A stretch of 64,000 nt of DNA from Thiobacillus sp. (GCA_018263115.1 JADFDC010000009.1:1-64000), one strand, 5' to 3'. Shown: positions 48,872 to 59,304, counted from the stretch's first letter. The notes: generated by a model from the sequence alone, not told the origin. A program made the numbers and translations.

Positions 48872-51087
48872 GGTTACAGCCCCGTCAACGGGTCATACCG
48901 TGGTTTCTGGCCGCGGTATTGCTCGTTTTGCTGACGCTCCATAACACGGGACAGGTCAGGCTGCTCTTCATCGACCGGCTGGATGCAGCCATTTATGACT
49001 TCAGCCTCAAGCGCACCGCGCCGCGCGGGCTGGATGATCGCATTACCATCCTCGATATCGACGAACCCAGTCTCAAAGCCATCGGCCGCTGGCCCTGGAG
49101 CCGCGACAAGATGGCAAACCTGGTGGACAAGCTTTACAACGACTACGGTATCGCTGCCCTGGGGTTCGATGTCATTTTCGCCGAGCCGGATATCAGTTCC
49201 GGCATCGCTACACTGGACAAACTTTCTAAAAAGGAACTTGCCGGTGATCCTGACTTTCTCGGCCGTTACGCGGAATTGAGATCATCACTTGATTACGATG
49301 GCCGCTTCGCTGACATCCTCAAGGGCAAAACACTTTCACTTGGCTATTACTTCATCACCCCCGGCTTGCCGGAAGGGGTGACGGGCGCGCTGCCAGCCCC
49401 TAATCTGCCTGAATCGGTCATGGGCGCAAGCCAGAAGGACCTGGTCGAGGCCATCGGCTATGGCGGCAATCTCGCAAGCTTTCAGGAAGCAACCGGCATC
49501 GCAGGTTATTTTTCCGTGTTACCAGATGCGGACGGCACGATCCGCAAGGTGCATTTGCTCACCCGTTATCAGGGCGGGCTATACGAATCATTCAGCTCGG
49601 CAGCTTTACGCGCCGCGATGGGCGCGGAACCGTTGAACGCAGGTGTCCAGGAGAGCGGCTTCCTTGGTCGTATGTATCGCCAACCATGGGTGGAAGTCGC
49701 CGGCATCCGGTTGAGCCTGAATGCGGACGGCAGCTCCTGGGTGCCGTATCGCGCGGGCGCGCCATTTCCCTACGTGTCGGCAAAGGAAGTTCTCTCCGGC
49801 CGTACTGACAAGGGTGTACTGGAAAATCGCGTGGTGCTGGTGGGGTCGACTGCGCCGGGCCTCGCTGATCTGCGCGTGACGCCATTTTCCGGCGCCTTCC
49901 CCGGTGTGGAGATCCATGCGCACATGATAGCCGGCATCCTGGACGGGACAACCGGCTTTACCCCTGCATGGGCAAGTGATGCGAGAGTGGCCATCACGCT
50001 GGTCACCGGCTTGATTCTGGCGCTTGCCTTGCCGGTCATTGGGCCCGTCTACGGGCTGATATTGAGTTTGCTGCTGCTGACCGGGCTGGTAACGGGCCAG
50101 TACATAGCATGGCAGAAACACTGGTCGCTACCCCTGGCGGCGCCACTGCTTGCGGTGATTGGTTTGTACCTGCTTTCCGCGGCTTATGGTTTTCTTGCTG
50201 AAACGCGCAACAAGCGTCAGATTACCAAGCTGTTCGGCCAGTATGTGCCACCGGAACTGGCCGAAGAGATGAGCCGCGACCCGGCGCACTACAGTATGGA
50301 AGGCCAGTCGCGCGAAATGACGGTGCTGTTTTCAGACATACGCGGCTTCACCGATTTTTCCGAGAAGCTGCCGCCAGCCGAGCTGGCTGACGTATTGAAC
50401 AGCTATCTGTCCACCATGACTGAAATCGTGCAGAAGAACAAAGGCACCATCGACAAGTATATCGGCGATGCTGTAATGGCGTTCTGGAACGCGCCGCTGG
50501 ATATGCCCAACCACGCCGAGGCGGCGGTGCAGACCGCGCTCGACATGCAGGCGGCGCTGCCTGCCTTGAATGAGGAATTCTCCAGGCGCAACTGGCCACA
50601 TGTGAAAATCGGCGTGGGCGTGAACAGCGGACGCATGAGCGTCGGCAACATGGGTTCGACCTTCCGCATGTCCTACACCGTGATGGGCGATGCGGTGAAT
50701 CTGGGCTCCCGGCTGGAGGGCATCACCAAGCAATATGGCGTGGGCATTCTCGCAACCGAGACCACTGTCGCGGATGACAACGTGCATACCTTCATGAAAG
50801 TCGACGTGGTCAGGGTCAAGGGCAAGGAGCAGCCCGTCGCCATTTATCAGCCTTTGGGACGAAAAGGTGAATTGAGCGAAGACGCCGTTAAAATGTCGAA
50901 ACTGTTCGAGGCTGCATTCGATTTGTATCAAAAACAGGATTGGGATGCAGCTGAAAAATTGTTGCGCGAAATGGCCGTGATTGCGCCCTGCGGGCTGTGC
51001 GAAACCTATCTCGACCGCATCGCGCATTTCCGCGAATCGCCCCCGCCCGCGGACTGGGATGGCGTATACGTTTACACAACGAAATAA
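48868..51087 (+). CDS. CHASE2 domain-containing adenylate/guanylate cyclase
   Basis: N-terminal CHASE2, three TM, class III cyclase domain REMTVLFSDIRGFTDFSEKL...GTIDKYIGDAVMAFWNAP; GTG start overlapping the M48 stop. Confidence 0.93.
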   Translation: MRLQPRQRVIPWFLAAVLLVLLTLHNTGQVRLLFIDRLDAAIYDFSLKRTAPRGLDDRITILDIDEPSLKAIGRWPWSRDKMANLVDKLYNDYGIAALGFDVIFAEPDISSGIATLDKLSKKELAGDPDFLGRYAELRSSLDYDGRFADILKGKTLSLGYYFITPGLPEGVTGALPAPNLPESVMGASQKDLVEAIGYGGNLASFQEATGIAGYFSVLPDADGTIRKVHLLTRYQGGLYESFSSAALRAAMGAEPLNAGVQESGFLGRMYRQPWVEVAGIRLSLNADGSSWVPYRAGAPFPYVSAKEVLSGRTDKGVLENRVVLVGSTAPGLADLRVTPFSGAFPGVEIHAHMIAGILDGTTGFTPAWASDARVAITLVTGLILALALPVIGPVYGLILSLLLLTGLVTGQYIAWQKHWSLPLAAPLLAVIGLYLLSAAYGFLAETRNKRQITKLFGQYVPPELAEEMSRDPAHYSMEGQSREMTVLFSDIRGFTDFSEKLPPAELADVLNSYLSTMTEIVQKNKGTIDKYIGDAVMAFWNAPLDMPNHAEAAVQTALDMQAALPALNEEFSRRNWPHVKIGVGVNSGRMSVGNMGSTFRMSYTVMGDAVNLGSRLEGITKQYGVGILATETTVADDNVHTFMKVDVVRVKGKEQPVAIYQPLGRKGELSEDAVKMSKLFEAAFDLYQKQDWDAAEKLLREMAVIAPCGLCETYLDRIAHFRESPPPADWDGVYVYTTK

Positions 51088-51089
51088 AA

Positions 51090-51854
51090 ATGAAACTGAC
51101 TGTATTGGGCTGTTCCGGCGGCATCGGCAGCGGCCGGCATACCACCTGCTATTTGATTGACGATGACATCCTGGTTGATGCAGGCACCGGCATTACCCGG
51201 CTTTCGCTCGATCAACTGGCCAATATTGACCACATCTTTCTGACGCACAGCCATCTTGATCATGTGCTTGGATTGCCCTTGCTGCTGGATGCGGTGGGCG
51301 ACCGTCGTGGCATGCCAGTTAGCGTGCATGCCCTGCCCGAGACACTGGATATTTTGTCCGATCACCTGTTCAACTGGAGGCTGTGGCCGGACTTTCGCGA
51401 GATTCCGGATGTATCGAATCCCTGGGTGAAATTCAGTCCCTTGCCGCTGGGCTCCACTGTTGATCTTGGCGGGCGTGCTTTTACGACCTTGCCAGCACAC
51501 CACGTCGTACCGGCATGCGGGTACCGCATCACCGGGGAATCTGGCAGTCTGGTGTTTACCGGCGATACCACCAGCAGCGACGCGCTGATGCATGCACTCA
51601 ACGACATGAGTGACCTGCACGACCTGATCATCGAAACCTCGTTTGAAAACGAGTTGCGCGACATTGCCGTTGCTTCCCAGCACCACTGGCCGGATTCGCT
51701 GGCGCATGAACTCAAGCGGCTGAAAAGCCAGCCCGGAATCTGGATTACGCATCTAAAGCCAGGCAATGAGGACGCCATCGTGGCGGAGCTCAAACAGCGC
51801 ATTCCTGATCGTGACATACAGCCGCTGGTGCAGGATCAGATCATCGAATGGTAG
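51090..51854 (+). CDS. MBL-fold 3',5'-cyclic-nucleotide phosphodiesterase-like protein
   Basis: MKLTVLGCSGGIGSGRHTTCYLIDDDILVDAGTG...HIFLTHSHLDHVLGLPLLLD. Confidence 0.85.
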   Translation: MKLTVLGCSGGIGSGRHTTCYLIDDDILVDAGTGITRLSLDQLANIDHIFLTHSHLDHVLGLPLLLDAVGDRRGMPVSVHALPETLDILSDHLFNWRLWPDFREIPDVSNPWVKFSPLPLGSTVDLGGRAFTTLPAHHVVPACGYRITGESGSLVFTGDTTSSDALMHALNDMSDLHDLIIETSFENELRDIAVASQHHWPDSLAHELKRLKSQPGIWITHLKPGNEDAIVAELKQRIPDRDIQPLVQDQIIEW

Positions 51855-52507
51855 CGAGTCAAAGTTCAGCTGAGCAGGTGCCCGATGCCCTGCTGCTCAT
51901 GACCGCGGGTTGCCCGCATTGTCCCGCCGCATTACAGGCATTGACCATGCTATTGAAAGAAGGCGTGATTGGCCGGCTGGAAATCGTCAACGTGGCCATT
52001 CATACCGAGGAAGCTGAAGCGCGCAGTGTCAAATCAGTCCCATGGATAAAGATCGGTCCATTCGAAGTGGAAAGCATATCCAGCCCTGCAAAGTTGCGCG
52101 AACTGGCGAACGGCGTAAACGACGATGCCGTGTTTGATACCTGGCTGCTGGAAACCATGAAAGCCGGACACAGGCAGAAATTCGAGTCGCTGGTCCGCCG
52201 CGAACCGCAGCGTATTCACGCCCTGGCGCGGCTGATGACCAATCCCGAAACAAGCATGGCCATTCGGCTGGGTATCGGCGCGGTGCTGGAAGAACTGCAC
52301 GGCACCGGCTTGACTGAACCACTGATTCCTGCCCTGGGCGATATGCTCAAATCGGATGACCGTCTGCTTCGGGCCGACGCCTGTCATTTCATGACGCTGA
52401 TAGGCGGCGAGCATATCCGGTCCTTCATGCAAAGCTGCCAGAATGACGCTGATCCGGAAATCCACGAAATGGCTCTGGAATGGCTGACCGACAATCAAGT
52501 CACCTGA
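51848..52507 (+). CDS. Thioredoxin-fold plus HEAT-repeat protein
   Basis: LLLMTAGCPHCPAALQAL (CxxC) with a C-terminal HEAT-like region (LGDMLKSDDRLLRADACHFMTLIGG). Confidence 0.75.
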   Translation: MVASQSSAEQVPDALLLMTAGCPHCPAALQALTMLLKEGVIGRLEIVNVAIHTEEAEARSVKSVPWIKIGPFEVESISSPAKLRELANGVNDDAVFDTWLLETMKAGHRQKFESLVRREPQRIHALARLMTNPETSMAIRLGIGAVLEELHGTGLTEPLIPALGDMLKSDDRLLRADACHFMTLIGGEHIRSFMQSCQNDADPEIHEMALEWLTDNQVT

Positions 52508-52604
52508 CTGCTTTCCTGTTTTGGGAAGGCATCAGGAACTTTCTTAATGAAGGCTTAATCTGATTTTCCTAGACTTCAGGCCTGATTTCTGACGGGCTTT
52601 AATA

Positions 52605-53003
52605 GTGACCAAAGCTAAATGCATATCCCTGCTGGGTTGGATTCTGGTTCTGCTGCAATTGCTGAATCCGTTTCTGCACGCCCACGCGCAGGGGCTGGAC
52701 GGCACGTCGGGTTTGCATGTGCATGGCACGCAAGCCGGCTCCCTGGCCAGTGGTCAGGCGGACAATCCCCTGCTCATGGGGGCAGATGCCGGACATTGGG
52801 TGCTGGGGATGCCCGCAGGGCACCGCGCCGTTGAATATTCAGGCGAAGTATCTGACAGCAATGAGCTTCCACTGCCTGCATCATGGATATTGTCAGCCGC
52901 AGCCAGTCGGCACGGCAGCTTCCAACCGCTGAAGATTTCCACGCCTTGCTGGCGCCTCCTCGTTTCGTCTCCTCCTCCCGCCCTCGCGCCTCCCGCAATC
53001 TGA
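52605..53003 (+). CDS. Small exported hypothetical protein upstream of efflux operon
   Basis: Signal-like N-terminus; 132 aa; CzcI/CusF-like position only. Confidence 0.5.
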   Translation: MTKAKCISLLGWILVLLQLLNPFLHAHAQGLDGTSGLHVHGTQAGSLASGQADNPLLMGADAGHWVLGMPAGHRAVEYSGEVSDSNELPLPASWILSAAASRHGSFQPLKISTPCWRLLVSSPPPALAPPAI

Positions 53004-53088
53004 GTAGTCCCTAGCCGCCGCCTGACTGCGGTGGGTTTCGCATGCCCCTTTCGGGGCGTCATACAGATTGATTGTGGAGATTCAGTGT

Positions 53089-54168
53089 ATGAAAAGACTG
53101 ACCAGTCTTGCTCTTTTGCTTTTTGCTGTGCCGACTTTGCCTGCCTACGCGGCTGAAGTCATAACGCTTTCCATTCAACAGCAACAAAACCTTGGCATCC
53201 AGACCCAGGTCTTGATCCAGCTGGGCAGCGCGCAAAGCGGCTGGCCGGCGCGGGTTGAAGTGCCCGCCAATAATCAGCGCATGGTGGCGGCGCCGGTGGC
53301 CGGGCTGGTGACGCGCCTGACGAAGAGCGCAGGTGATTCGGTACGCGCGGGCGAACTGCTGGCCAGTCTGGCCAGTACCGAACTGCTGGCGGAACAACGC
53401 GGATTAATCACGACGCAAGCGCAACTCAAGCTTGTGCGCGACAAGGCGGCGCGTGACGAGAAACTGTTTGCGGAAGGCATTATCGCCGAATCGCGCCTGC
53501 GGCAAAGCCAGGCTGAACTGGCCCAGGCGCAGGCCGAGTACGGCGCGCAGCGCGCCACCTTGCGCGCCTATGGCGTGGGCAACCAGGGCGTTGCAGCCAT
53601 GAGCGCGGGCAAATTGTCGACCAGCTTGGGCGTGGCCGCACCGATTTCCGGCGTGGTGCTGGAACATCTGATCGGCGTTGGCAGCCGCGTGGAAATCGGC
53701 GCGCCGCTGTACAAGCTGGCGAATCTGTCGCGGCTGATTCTGGAAATCCAGCTTCCCGCCAGTCAGGCCAATGTATTTTCCATTGGCCAGCCCGTCACGG
53801 TGGCCGGGTCGCAGGCCAGCGGCAAAATCACCGCGATCGGCGCGCTGGTGGGCGGCGCGCAAACCGTGACTGTACGTGCCGAGGTCCGCGATCCGCAAAA
53901 CCTGCTTCGGCCAGGACAACTGGTTGAGGCACGCACATCGGCTCAGGCCAAAGGCAGTTTCGTCAGCGTGCCCGTCCAGGCCATCGCCTGGCAAAGCGGC
54001 AAGGCCTACGTGTTTGTGGCCACACCATCCGGATTTAACGCCACGCCGGTCAGTGTGCAAGCGCAGACGCCGCAAAGCGCCATGGTAGGCGGATTGAAAG
54101 GCAATGAACGCATCGCCGTTTCCGGTCTTGCCGCGCTGAAGTCACTGTGGCAGGGCGGAGGCGAGTGA
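53089..54168 (+). CDS. Heavy-metal RND efflux periplasmic adaptor (CzcB/CusB-like)
   Basis: Membrane fusion protein pattern; VAAPVAGLVTRLTKSAGDSVRAGELLASL. Confidence 0.88.
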   Translation: MKRLTSLALLLFAVPTLPAYAAEVITLSIQQQQNLGIQTQVLIQLGSAQSGWPARVEVPANNQRMVAAPVAGLVTRLTKSAGDSVRAGELLASLASTELLAEQRGLITTQAQLKLVRDKAARDEKLFAEGIIAESRLRQSQAELAQAQAEYGAQRATLRAYGVGNQGVAAMSAGKLSTSLGVAAPISGVVLEHLIGVGSRVEIGAPLYKLANLSRLILEIQLPASQANVFSIGQPVTVAGSQASGKITAIGALVGGAQTVTVRAEVRDPQNLLRPGQLVEARTSAQAKGSFVSVPVQAIAWQSGKAYVFVATPSGFNATPVSVQAQTPQSAMVGGLKGNERIAVSGLAALKSLWQGGGE

Positions 54169-57100
54169 TGCTCAACCGCCTGATTGAATTTTCGCTGACG
54201 CAAAGAATCCTGACACTGGCGCTGATGGCGCTGCTGACGGCCTTTGGCATTCGCGCCTATCTGGGGTTGCCGATCGATGCCTTTCCCGATGTGTCCACCA
54301 CGCAGGTCAAGCTGATCCTGAAAGCGCCAGGCATGACGCCGGAAGAAGTGGAATCGCGCATTGCCACGCCGATCGAAATGGAAATGCTGGGTATCCCGAA
54401 CCAGCGCCTGCTGCGCTCGGTGTCCAAGTATGCCTTGACCGACATCACCATTGATTTCGAGGAAGGCACCGACATCTACTGGGCGCGCAGCCAGGTGGCC
54501 GAGCGCCTGAATGGCGTATTGGGCGACCTGCCGCAAGGCGTGACCGGCGGGCTGGCGCCCATCACCACGCCGCTGGGCGAAATGTTCATGTTCACTGTCG
54601 AAGGCGGTAATCTCAGCCTGGCGGATCGCCGCTCGCTGCTGGACTGGGTGATTCGCCCCCAGTTGCGCACATTACCCGGCGTGGCGGACGTGAATGCGCT
54701 GGGCGGCTTTGTCAAAACCTTCGAAGTCGTGCCGGACAGCAACGCGCTGGCCGCACGCGGCGTCACACTCATGCAGTTGAAGGACGCGATTCAGGCCAAT
54801 AACCGCAATGATGGTGCGGGCCGGTTGAATGAAGGCGAAGAAGTCTGGCTGGTGCGCATCGAGGGCGCGGTTAAAACCCTGGACGATCTGGCGGCCATCG
54901 TCGTGGCCGATAAAAATGGCGTGCCAGTGCGCGTGGGCGATGTAGCCAATGTGCGCACCGGCAGTCTCACACGATATGGCGCCGTGACCATGGGCGGCAA
55001 GGGCGAGGCGGTGGAAGGGCTGGTGTTAGGTCTGCGCGGCGCCAATGCCGGACAGTTGGTCGAAAGGGTTGCTGCCAAACTGGCTGAAATCGAAAAGACA
55101 TTGCCCGCTGGCGTGAAACTGGTGCCTTTCTATAACCGTGGCAATCTGGTGACGCAGGCGGTCGACACCGTGTCCAAGGCCTTGTATGAAGCCGTCGCTC
55201 TGGTGCTGGTTCTGCTGCTGCTGTTCCTCGGCAACATGCGCGCGGCGCTGGTAGTGGCGGTGATTCTGCCTTTGTCGGCATTGTTCACATTTGTACTGAT
55301 GCGCCAGTTCGGCATGAGCGCGAACCTGATGAGCCTGGGCGGGCTGGCGATTGCAATTGGTCTTCTGGTCGATGCTGCGGTGGTGGTGGTGGAAAACATC
55401 GAAAGCCAACTCGGCCATGAAGCCGGCAACGACAAGTCGCATCACAGCAAGCCGCGCCTGCATTTGATCTACCGCGCCAGCAAGGAAGTCGCCGTGCCGG
55501 TGGTATCGGGCATGGTCATCATCGCGCTGGTGTTCATGCCGTTGCTGACGCTGGAAGGCCTGGAAGGCAAGCTGTTCAAGCCGGTTGCGTTGACCATCGT
55601 GTTCGCGCTGATGGGCTCGATGGTGTTGTCGCTGACGGTCATTCCGGCGCTGAGTTCGCTGCTGCTGAAGCAGGTCGCTCACAGCGACCCCTGGCTGCCC
55701 CGCAAGGCGCTGCTGGCCTACACCCCGATTCTGGATCTTGCCCTGGCCAGGCCCAAGCCGTTCATTATCGGCGCAGTGGCGCTGCTGCTTGCTGCGGGCG
55801 CGACTTATCCCTTTATTGGCAAAACCTTCTTGCCAACGATGGACGAGGGCGATCTGATCCTGCAACTGGAAAAACTGCCTTCCGTCAGCCTTGAACAAAC
55901 CGTGGCCACCGACCTGGCCGTTCAGAAGGCGATTCTCAAACGTGTGCCGGAAGTCGGCGGCATCATCGCCCGCTCGGGATCGGACGAACTCGGGCTGGAT
56001 CCGATGGGCTTGAACCAGACCGATACCTTCCTCGTGCTGAAGCCGCGCGACACCTGGCGCAAGTCCGACAAGGAATGGTTAATGGAAGAAATCCGTACCG
56101 TGATGAAAGACTTCCCCGGTATGGGTTACGGCTTTACCCAGCCCATCGACATGCGCGTTTCGGAAATGCTGACCGGCTCGCGCGGCGATCTGGCCGTCAA
56201 GGTGTTCGGTCCGGATATCGCCATGCTGAACGATTTGGCGGCGCGCATCGAAACCGCGCTAAACAATGTGCCCGGCGCACAGGATGTGTTCAGCCTCAAG
56301 AACGATGGCGTGCAATATCTGAGTGTGCGCGTGGACCGTCTTGCAGCGGGCCGTCTGGGCGTGGATACGGATCAGTTGTCGGGCGTGCTGAAGACGCTGA
56401 TCGAAGGCGAGAAATCCGGTGTTGTCAGCGAGAGTGGACGCCGCGTGCCGCTGGTGTTGCGCGGCAGCGAAGCCTTGCGCACTTCGCCCGCGCTGTTTTC
56501 GCAACTGCAACTGACTTTGCCGGATGGGCGCAGCGTGCCCATTTCCGCCGTGGCCAGTATCGAACGCACGGAAGGCCCGGTGGCCATCAACCGCGAAAAT
56601 GCCGAGCGCTTTGTCGTGGTGCAGTCGAATGTGGCGGGGCGTGATCTGGTGAGCTTCGTCGAGGAGGCCAGGACGCGTATTGCAAGTGAGGTCAAATTGC
56701 CTCCGGGATATCGCATCACCTGGGGCGGACAGTTCGAGAACCAGCAGCGCGCAGCGGCGCGCCTGGCGGTCGTCGTGCCGGTAGCCTTGCTGCTGATTTT
56801 CGGCATCCTGTTCGCCACCTTCAAAAGCATTCGCCAGTCAGTGCTGGTCTTGTCAAATGTGCCGTTCGCCATGGTGGGTGGCATCTTCGGCCTGGCGGCG
56901 GCGGGCGAATATCTTTCCGTGCCGGCCTCGGTCGGCTTTATCGCCCTGCTGGGCATAGCGGTGCTGAACGGCGTCGTGCTGGTGAGTTATTTCAACCAGA
57001 TGCTGGCACAGGGCATGGCGCTGAATGACGTGGTGCGCGAAGGCGCGCGCAGGCGCTTGCGTCCGGTGCTGATGACCGCGAGCATCGCCGCCTTCGGATT

Positions 57101-57263
57101 GATCCCCCTGCTGCTGGCGACCGGGCCAGGATCGGAAATCCAGCGGCCCTTGGCGATCGTCGTCATCGGCGGCCTGATCACCTCCACGCTGCTGACGCTG
57201 ATTCTTTTGCCCATCCTGTTCCGTCGTTTTGGCGTGTCAAATAACAAAGGTAACGAATCATGA
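54168..57263 (+). CDS. Heavy-metal RND efflux pump (CzcA/CusA-like)
   Basis: 1031 aa; LIEFSLTQRILTLALMALLTAFGIRAYLGLPIDAFPDVSTTQVKL; HME-RND. Confidence 0.95.
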   Translation: MLNRLIEFSLTQRILTLALMALLTAFGIRAYLGLPIDAFPDVSTTQVKLILKAPGMTPEEVESRIATPIEMEMLGIPNQRLLRSVSKYALTDITIDFEEGTDIYWARSQVAERLNGVLGDLPQGVTGGLAPITTPLGEMFMFTVEGGNLSLADRRSLLDWVIRPQLRTLPGVADVNALGGFVKTFEVVPDSNALAARGVTLMQLKDAIQANNRNDGAGRLNEGEEVWLVRIEGAVKTLDDLAAIVVADKNGVPVRVGDVANVRTGSLTRYGAVTMGGKGEAVEGLVLGLRGANAGQLVERVAAKLAEIEKTLPAGVKLVPFYNRGNLVTQAVDTVSKALYEAVALVLVLLLLFLGNMRAALVVAVILPLSALFTFVLMRQFGMSANLMSLGGLAIAIGLLVDAAVVVVENIESQLGHEAGNDKSHHSKPRLHLIYRASKEVAVPVVSGMVIIALVFMPLLTLEGLEGKLFKPVALTIVFALMGSMVLSLTVIPALSSLLLKQVAHSDPWLPRKALLAYTPILDLALARPKPFIIGAVALLLAAGATYPFIGKTFLPTMDEGDLILQLEKLPSVSLEQTVATDLAVQKAILKRVPEVGGIIARSGSDELGLDPMGLNQTDTFLVLKPRDTWRKSDKEWLMEEIRTVMKDFPGMGYGFTQPIDMRVSEMLTGSRGDLAVKVFGPDIAMLNDLAARIETALNNVPGAQDVFSLKNDGVQYLSVRVDRLAAGRLGVDTDQLSGVLKTLIEGEKSGVVSESGRRVPLVLRGSEALRTSPALFSQLQLTLPDGRSVPISAVASIERTEGPVAINRENAERFVVVQSNVAGRDLVSFVEEARTRIASEVKLPPGYRITWGGQFENQQRAAARLAVVVPVALLLIFGILFATFKSIRQSVLVLSNVPFAMVGGIFGLAAAGEYLSVPASVGFIALLGIAVLNGVVLVSYFNQMLAQGMALNDVVREGARRRLRPVLMTASIAAFGLIPLLLATGPGSEIQRPLAIVVIGGLITSTLLTLILLPILFRRFGVSNNKGNES

Positions 57264-57562
57264 ATCTGGTTTTGCTCACTATTGTCGCGCCCGCCAGGTT
57301 GAAGGACGATTTGCTGGAACTCTTGCTCAAGCACCCGGATCTGGCGTCCGGTTTCACGGTTAGCCAGGCCGAAGGCCACGGCGCCGATCTCGCATTCCGC
57401 ACCGTGACGGATCAGGTTCGCGGCCGTGAAGACCGGATCAGAACCGAGTGTGTCATCCAGAACGAAAATCTCCCCGCCTTGAGGGAAGTCATCAAACACG
57501 GCCTGCCTGGCAGCAACATCGTTTGCTGGGCAGTCCCCGTCATGGAGTTCGGAAAATGTTGA
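57260..57562 (+). CDS. DUF3240 family protein
   Basis: 100 aa; KDDLLELLLKHPDLASGFTVSQAEGHGAD; typical CzcA neighbour. Confidence 0.8.
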   Translation: MNLVLLTIVAPARLKDDLLELLLKHPDLASGFTVSQAEGHGADLAFRTVTDQVRGREDRIRTECVIQNENLPALREVIKHGLPGSNIVCWAVPVMEFGKC

Positions 57563-58797
57563 AGTTTGCTGTTGGAATCATTTCGTGCGCGGCAGGGCTA
57601 TCCATCACATCAGTCCATGCCGCCGATTGGCCAGGGCTGCCGCCTTCGGATCAGGCTGCTGACGCGCTGTCAAAACAGCCGCGCGTGCTGGAAGCAATGG
57701 TCATGCTGGATGCCGCAAAGTCGAAAGCCGAAGCCCTGAAGGCGGGTAGTCACGAATGGACGGCGCGCGCCGGCCTGCAAAACCGCTCGGTCAGGAACGG
57801 AACGGACAGCCGTGAATGGGAAACGGCGCTGGAGCGCGCCATCCGCTTGCCCGGCAAGGCCAGACTGGATGGCAGTCTGGGGCAGTCGCTGGTTCAGCAG
57901 TCAGAATTTGCCGTGGGCGATGCGATGCATGAATCGGGCAAGGAACTGCTTAAAAGCTGGTTCGATTACGCACGCGCACGGGAACACGCGCGGGTGTGGG
58001 AAACGCAGACTGGATTATTGAAAACACAATTGGACATCGTCGAGAAACGAATTCGCGCGGGCGATGCGCCCAAGCTGGAACGAGAGGCCGCGCGCGCCGC
58101 GCTCAGCCAGAGCCAAAGCCAGACCGCGCGTGCGGTGATGCAACGGGAATCCGCGCATACCCTGCTCAAATCACGCTACCTACGGCTTGCTCAGCTTGAA
58201 GTGGATATGCCTGAGCCTGCCCCGTTGGAGGGCACGCTGGAAAGCTGGCGGGCGGCCATGCTGGAAGACAATCACGAACTGGCTTACCAGCAGGCCGCGG
58301 CGCAGTCCGCCAAACTGAACGCGGAACGGCAATCCGCGAACAGGAAACCCGATCCCGCTGTTGGCGTGCGCTACAGCTCTGAGCAGGGCGGAGATGAAAA
58401 GGTGTTGGGCGCCTATGTGAGCATTGCCCTGCCCGGCGCAGCGCGCAGACATGATGGAGCAGCCGCACTGGCCGAGTCCCAGGCCGCTGCGGTAAGGGCC
58501 AATGCAGTCAGGGCGAGATTGTCGCAGGAGGCGGAAATCCAGTATCTGGGCGCGCTGCATAGCCGCGATGCCTGGCTCAACGCCAAGGAATCGTTGCTGG
58601 CTTATCAAAAGCAGGCAGAGGGTGCGGCGCGCGCCTACCAGTTGGGTGAAGGCAATCTCTCCGAATCCCTGACTGCCCGCAGATTGGCTCTTGAAGCGCA
58701 GCTTAATGAAATCGCCGCGCGGGCGGACGCGGTGGAGTCCCATTACAGGCTCAAACTGGATGCACATCAGCTTTGGCCATTCCATCAATCCGAATAA
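57556..58797 (+). CDS. TolC/CzcC-like outer membrane efflux protein
   Basis: Helical repeats; overlap with DUF3240 gene. Confidence 0.85.
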   Translation: MLKFAVGIISCAAGLSITSVHAADWPGLPPSDQAADALSKQPRVLEAMVMLDAAKSKAEALKAGSHEWTARAGLQNRSVRNGTDSREWETALERAIRLPGKARLDGSLGQSLVQQSEFAVGDAMHESGKELLKSWFDYARAREHARVWETQTGLLKTQLDIVEKRIRAGDAPKLEREAARAALSQSQSQTARAVMQRESAHTLLKSRYLRLAQLEVDMPEPAPLEGTLESWRAAMLEDNHELAYQQAAAQSAKLNAERQSANRKPDPAVGVRYSSEQGGDEKVLGAYVSIALPGAARRHDGAAALAESQAAAVRANAVRARLSQEAEIQYLGALHSRDAWLNAKESLLAYQKQAEGAARAYQLGEGNLSESLTARRLALEAQLNEIAARADAVESHYRLKLDAHQLWPFHQSE

Positions 58798-58887
58798 TTT
58801 ATAGGCAGTGAATTGAACTTCAGGGAGTGGTTGATCTCTCAGGATAAAGAGGTCTTATTTTGGTGGTGTTTATTTAGGAGTCAAATC

Positions 58888-59304
58888 ATGAAACATGCTT
58901 ACTTCACAATTGCGGCAACAGCGATGACCTTGGTGCTGACCGGCCAAGCCGGTGCAGCTGATCAGGTGAGGGAACAGGACAGGGAACGTATCCATGTCGA
59001 AACTCAGACACAGCAGCAGACCCAGACGCAAGTCAGAGATCAGGAACGTATTTACGGGAGTCAAATGATGACCGAACAAGAAAGAAACGAATACCGCAAT
59101 CAAATGCGCACCCTCAAAACTGAACAAGAGCGCGAGGCTTTCCGCAAGGAGCATCACGAAAAAATGAAAGTGCGCGCAAAGGCCCAGGGAGTGGCACTTC
59201 CAGATGAACCTCCCGCCCAGGGCGCAGGCAAGGGCATGGGCACCGGAGCAGGCAAGGGCATGGGCACCGGAGCAGGGGGCGGATACGGTGGTGGCCGGAA
59301 GTAA
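58888..59304 (+). CDS. Small exported charged protein
   Basis: Signal peptide; MTEQERNEYRNQMRTLKTEQEREAFRKEHHEKMKVRAKAQGVALPDEP motif. Confidence 0.75.
   Translation: MKHAYFTIAATAMTLVLTGQAGAADQVREQDRERIHVETQTQQQTQTQVRDQERIYGSQMMTEQERNEYRNQMRTLKTEQEREAFRKEHHEKMKVRAKAQGVALPDEPPAQGAGKGMGTGAGKGMGTGAGGGYGGGRK
59224..59271 (+). repeat. 24-bp tandem repeat, two copies, inside the preceding CDS
   Basis: GCAGGCAAGGGCATGGGCACCGGA x2 (AGKGMGTG repeats). Confidence 0.9.

Noticed and set aside
55026-55898. 290-aa minus strand ORF opposite the RND pump
   Set aside because: Gln/His/Arg-rich antisense shadow of the pump's coding frame.
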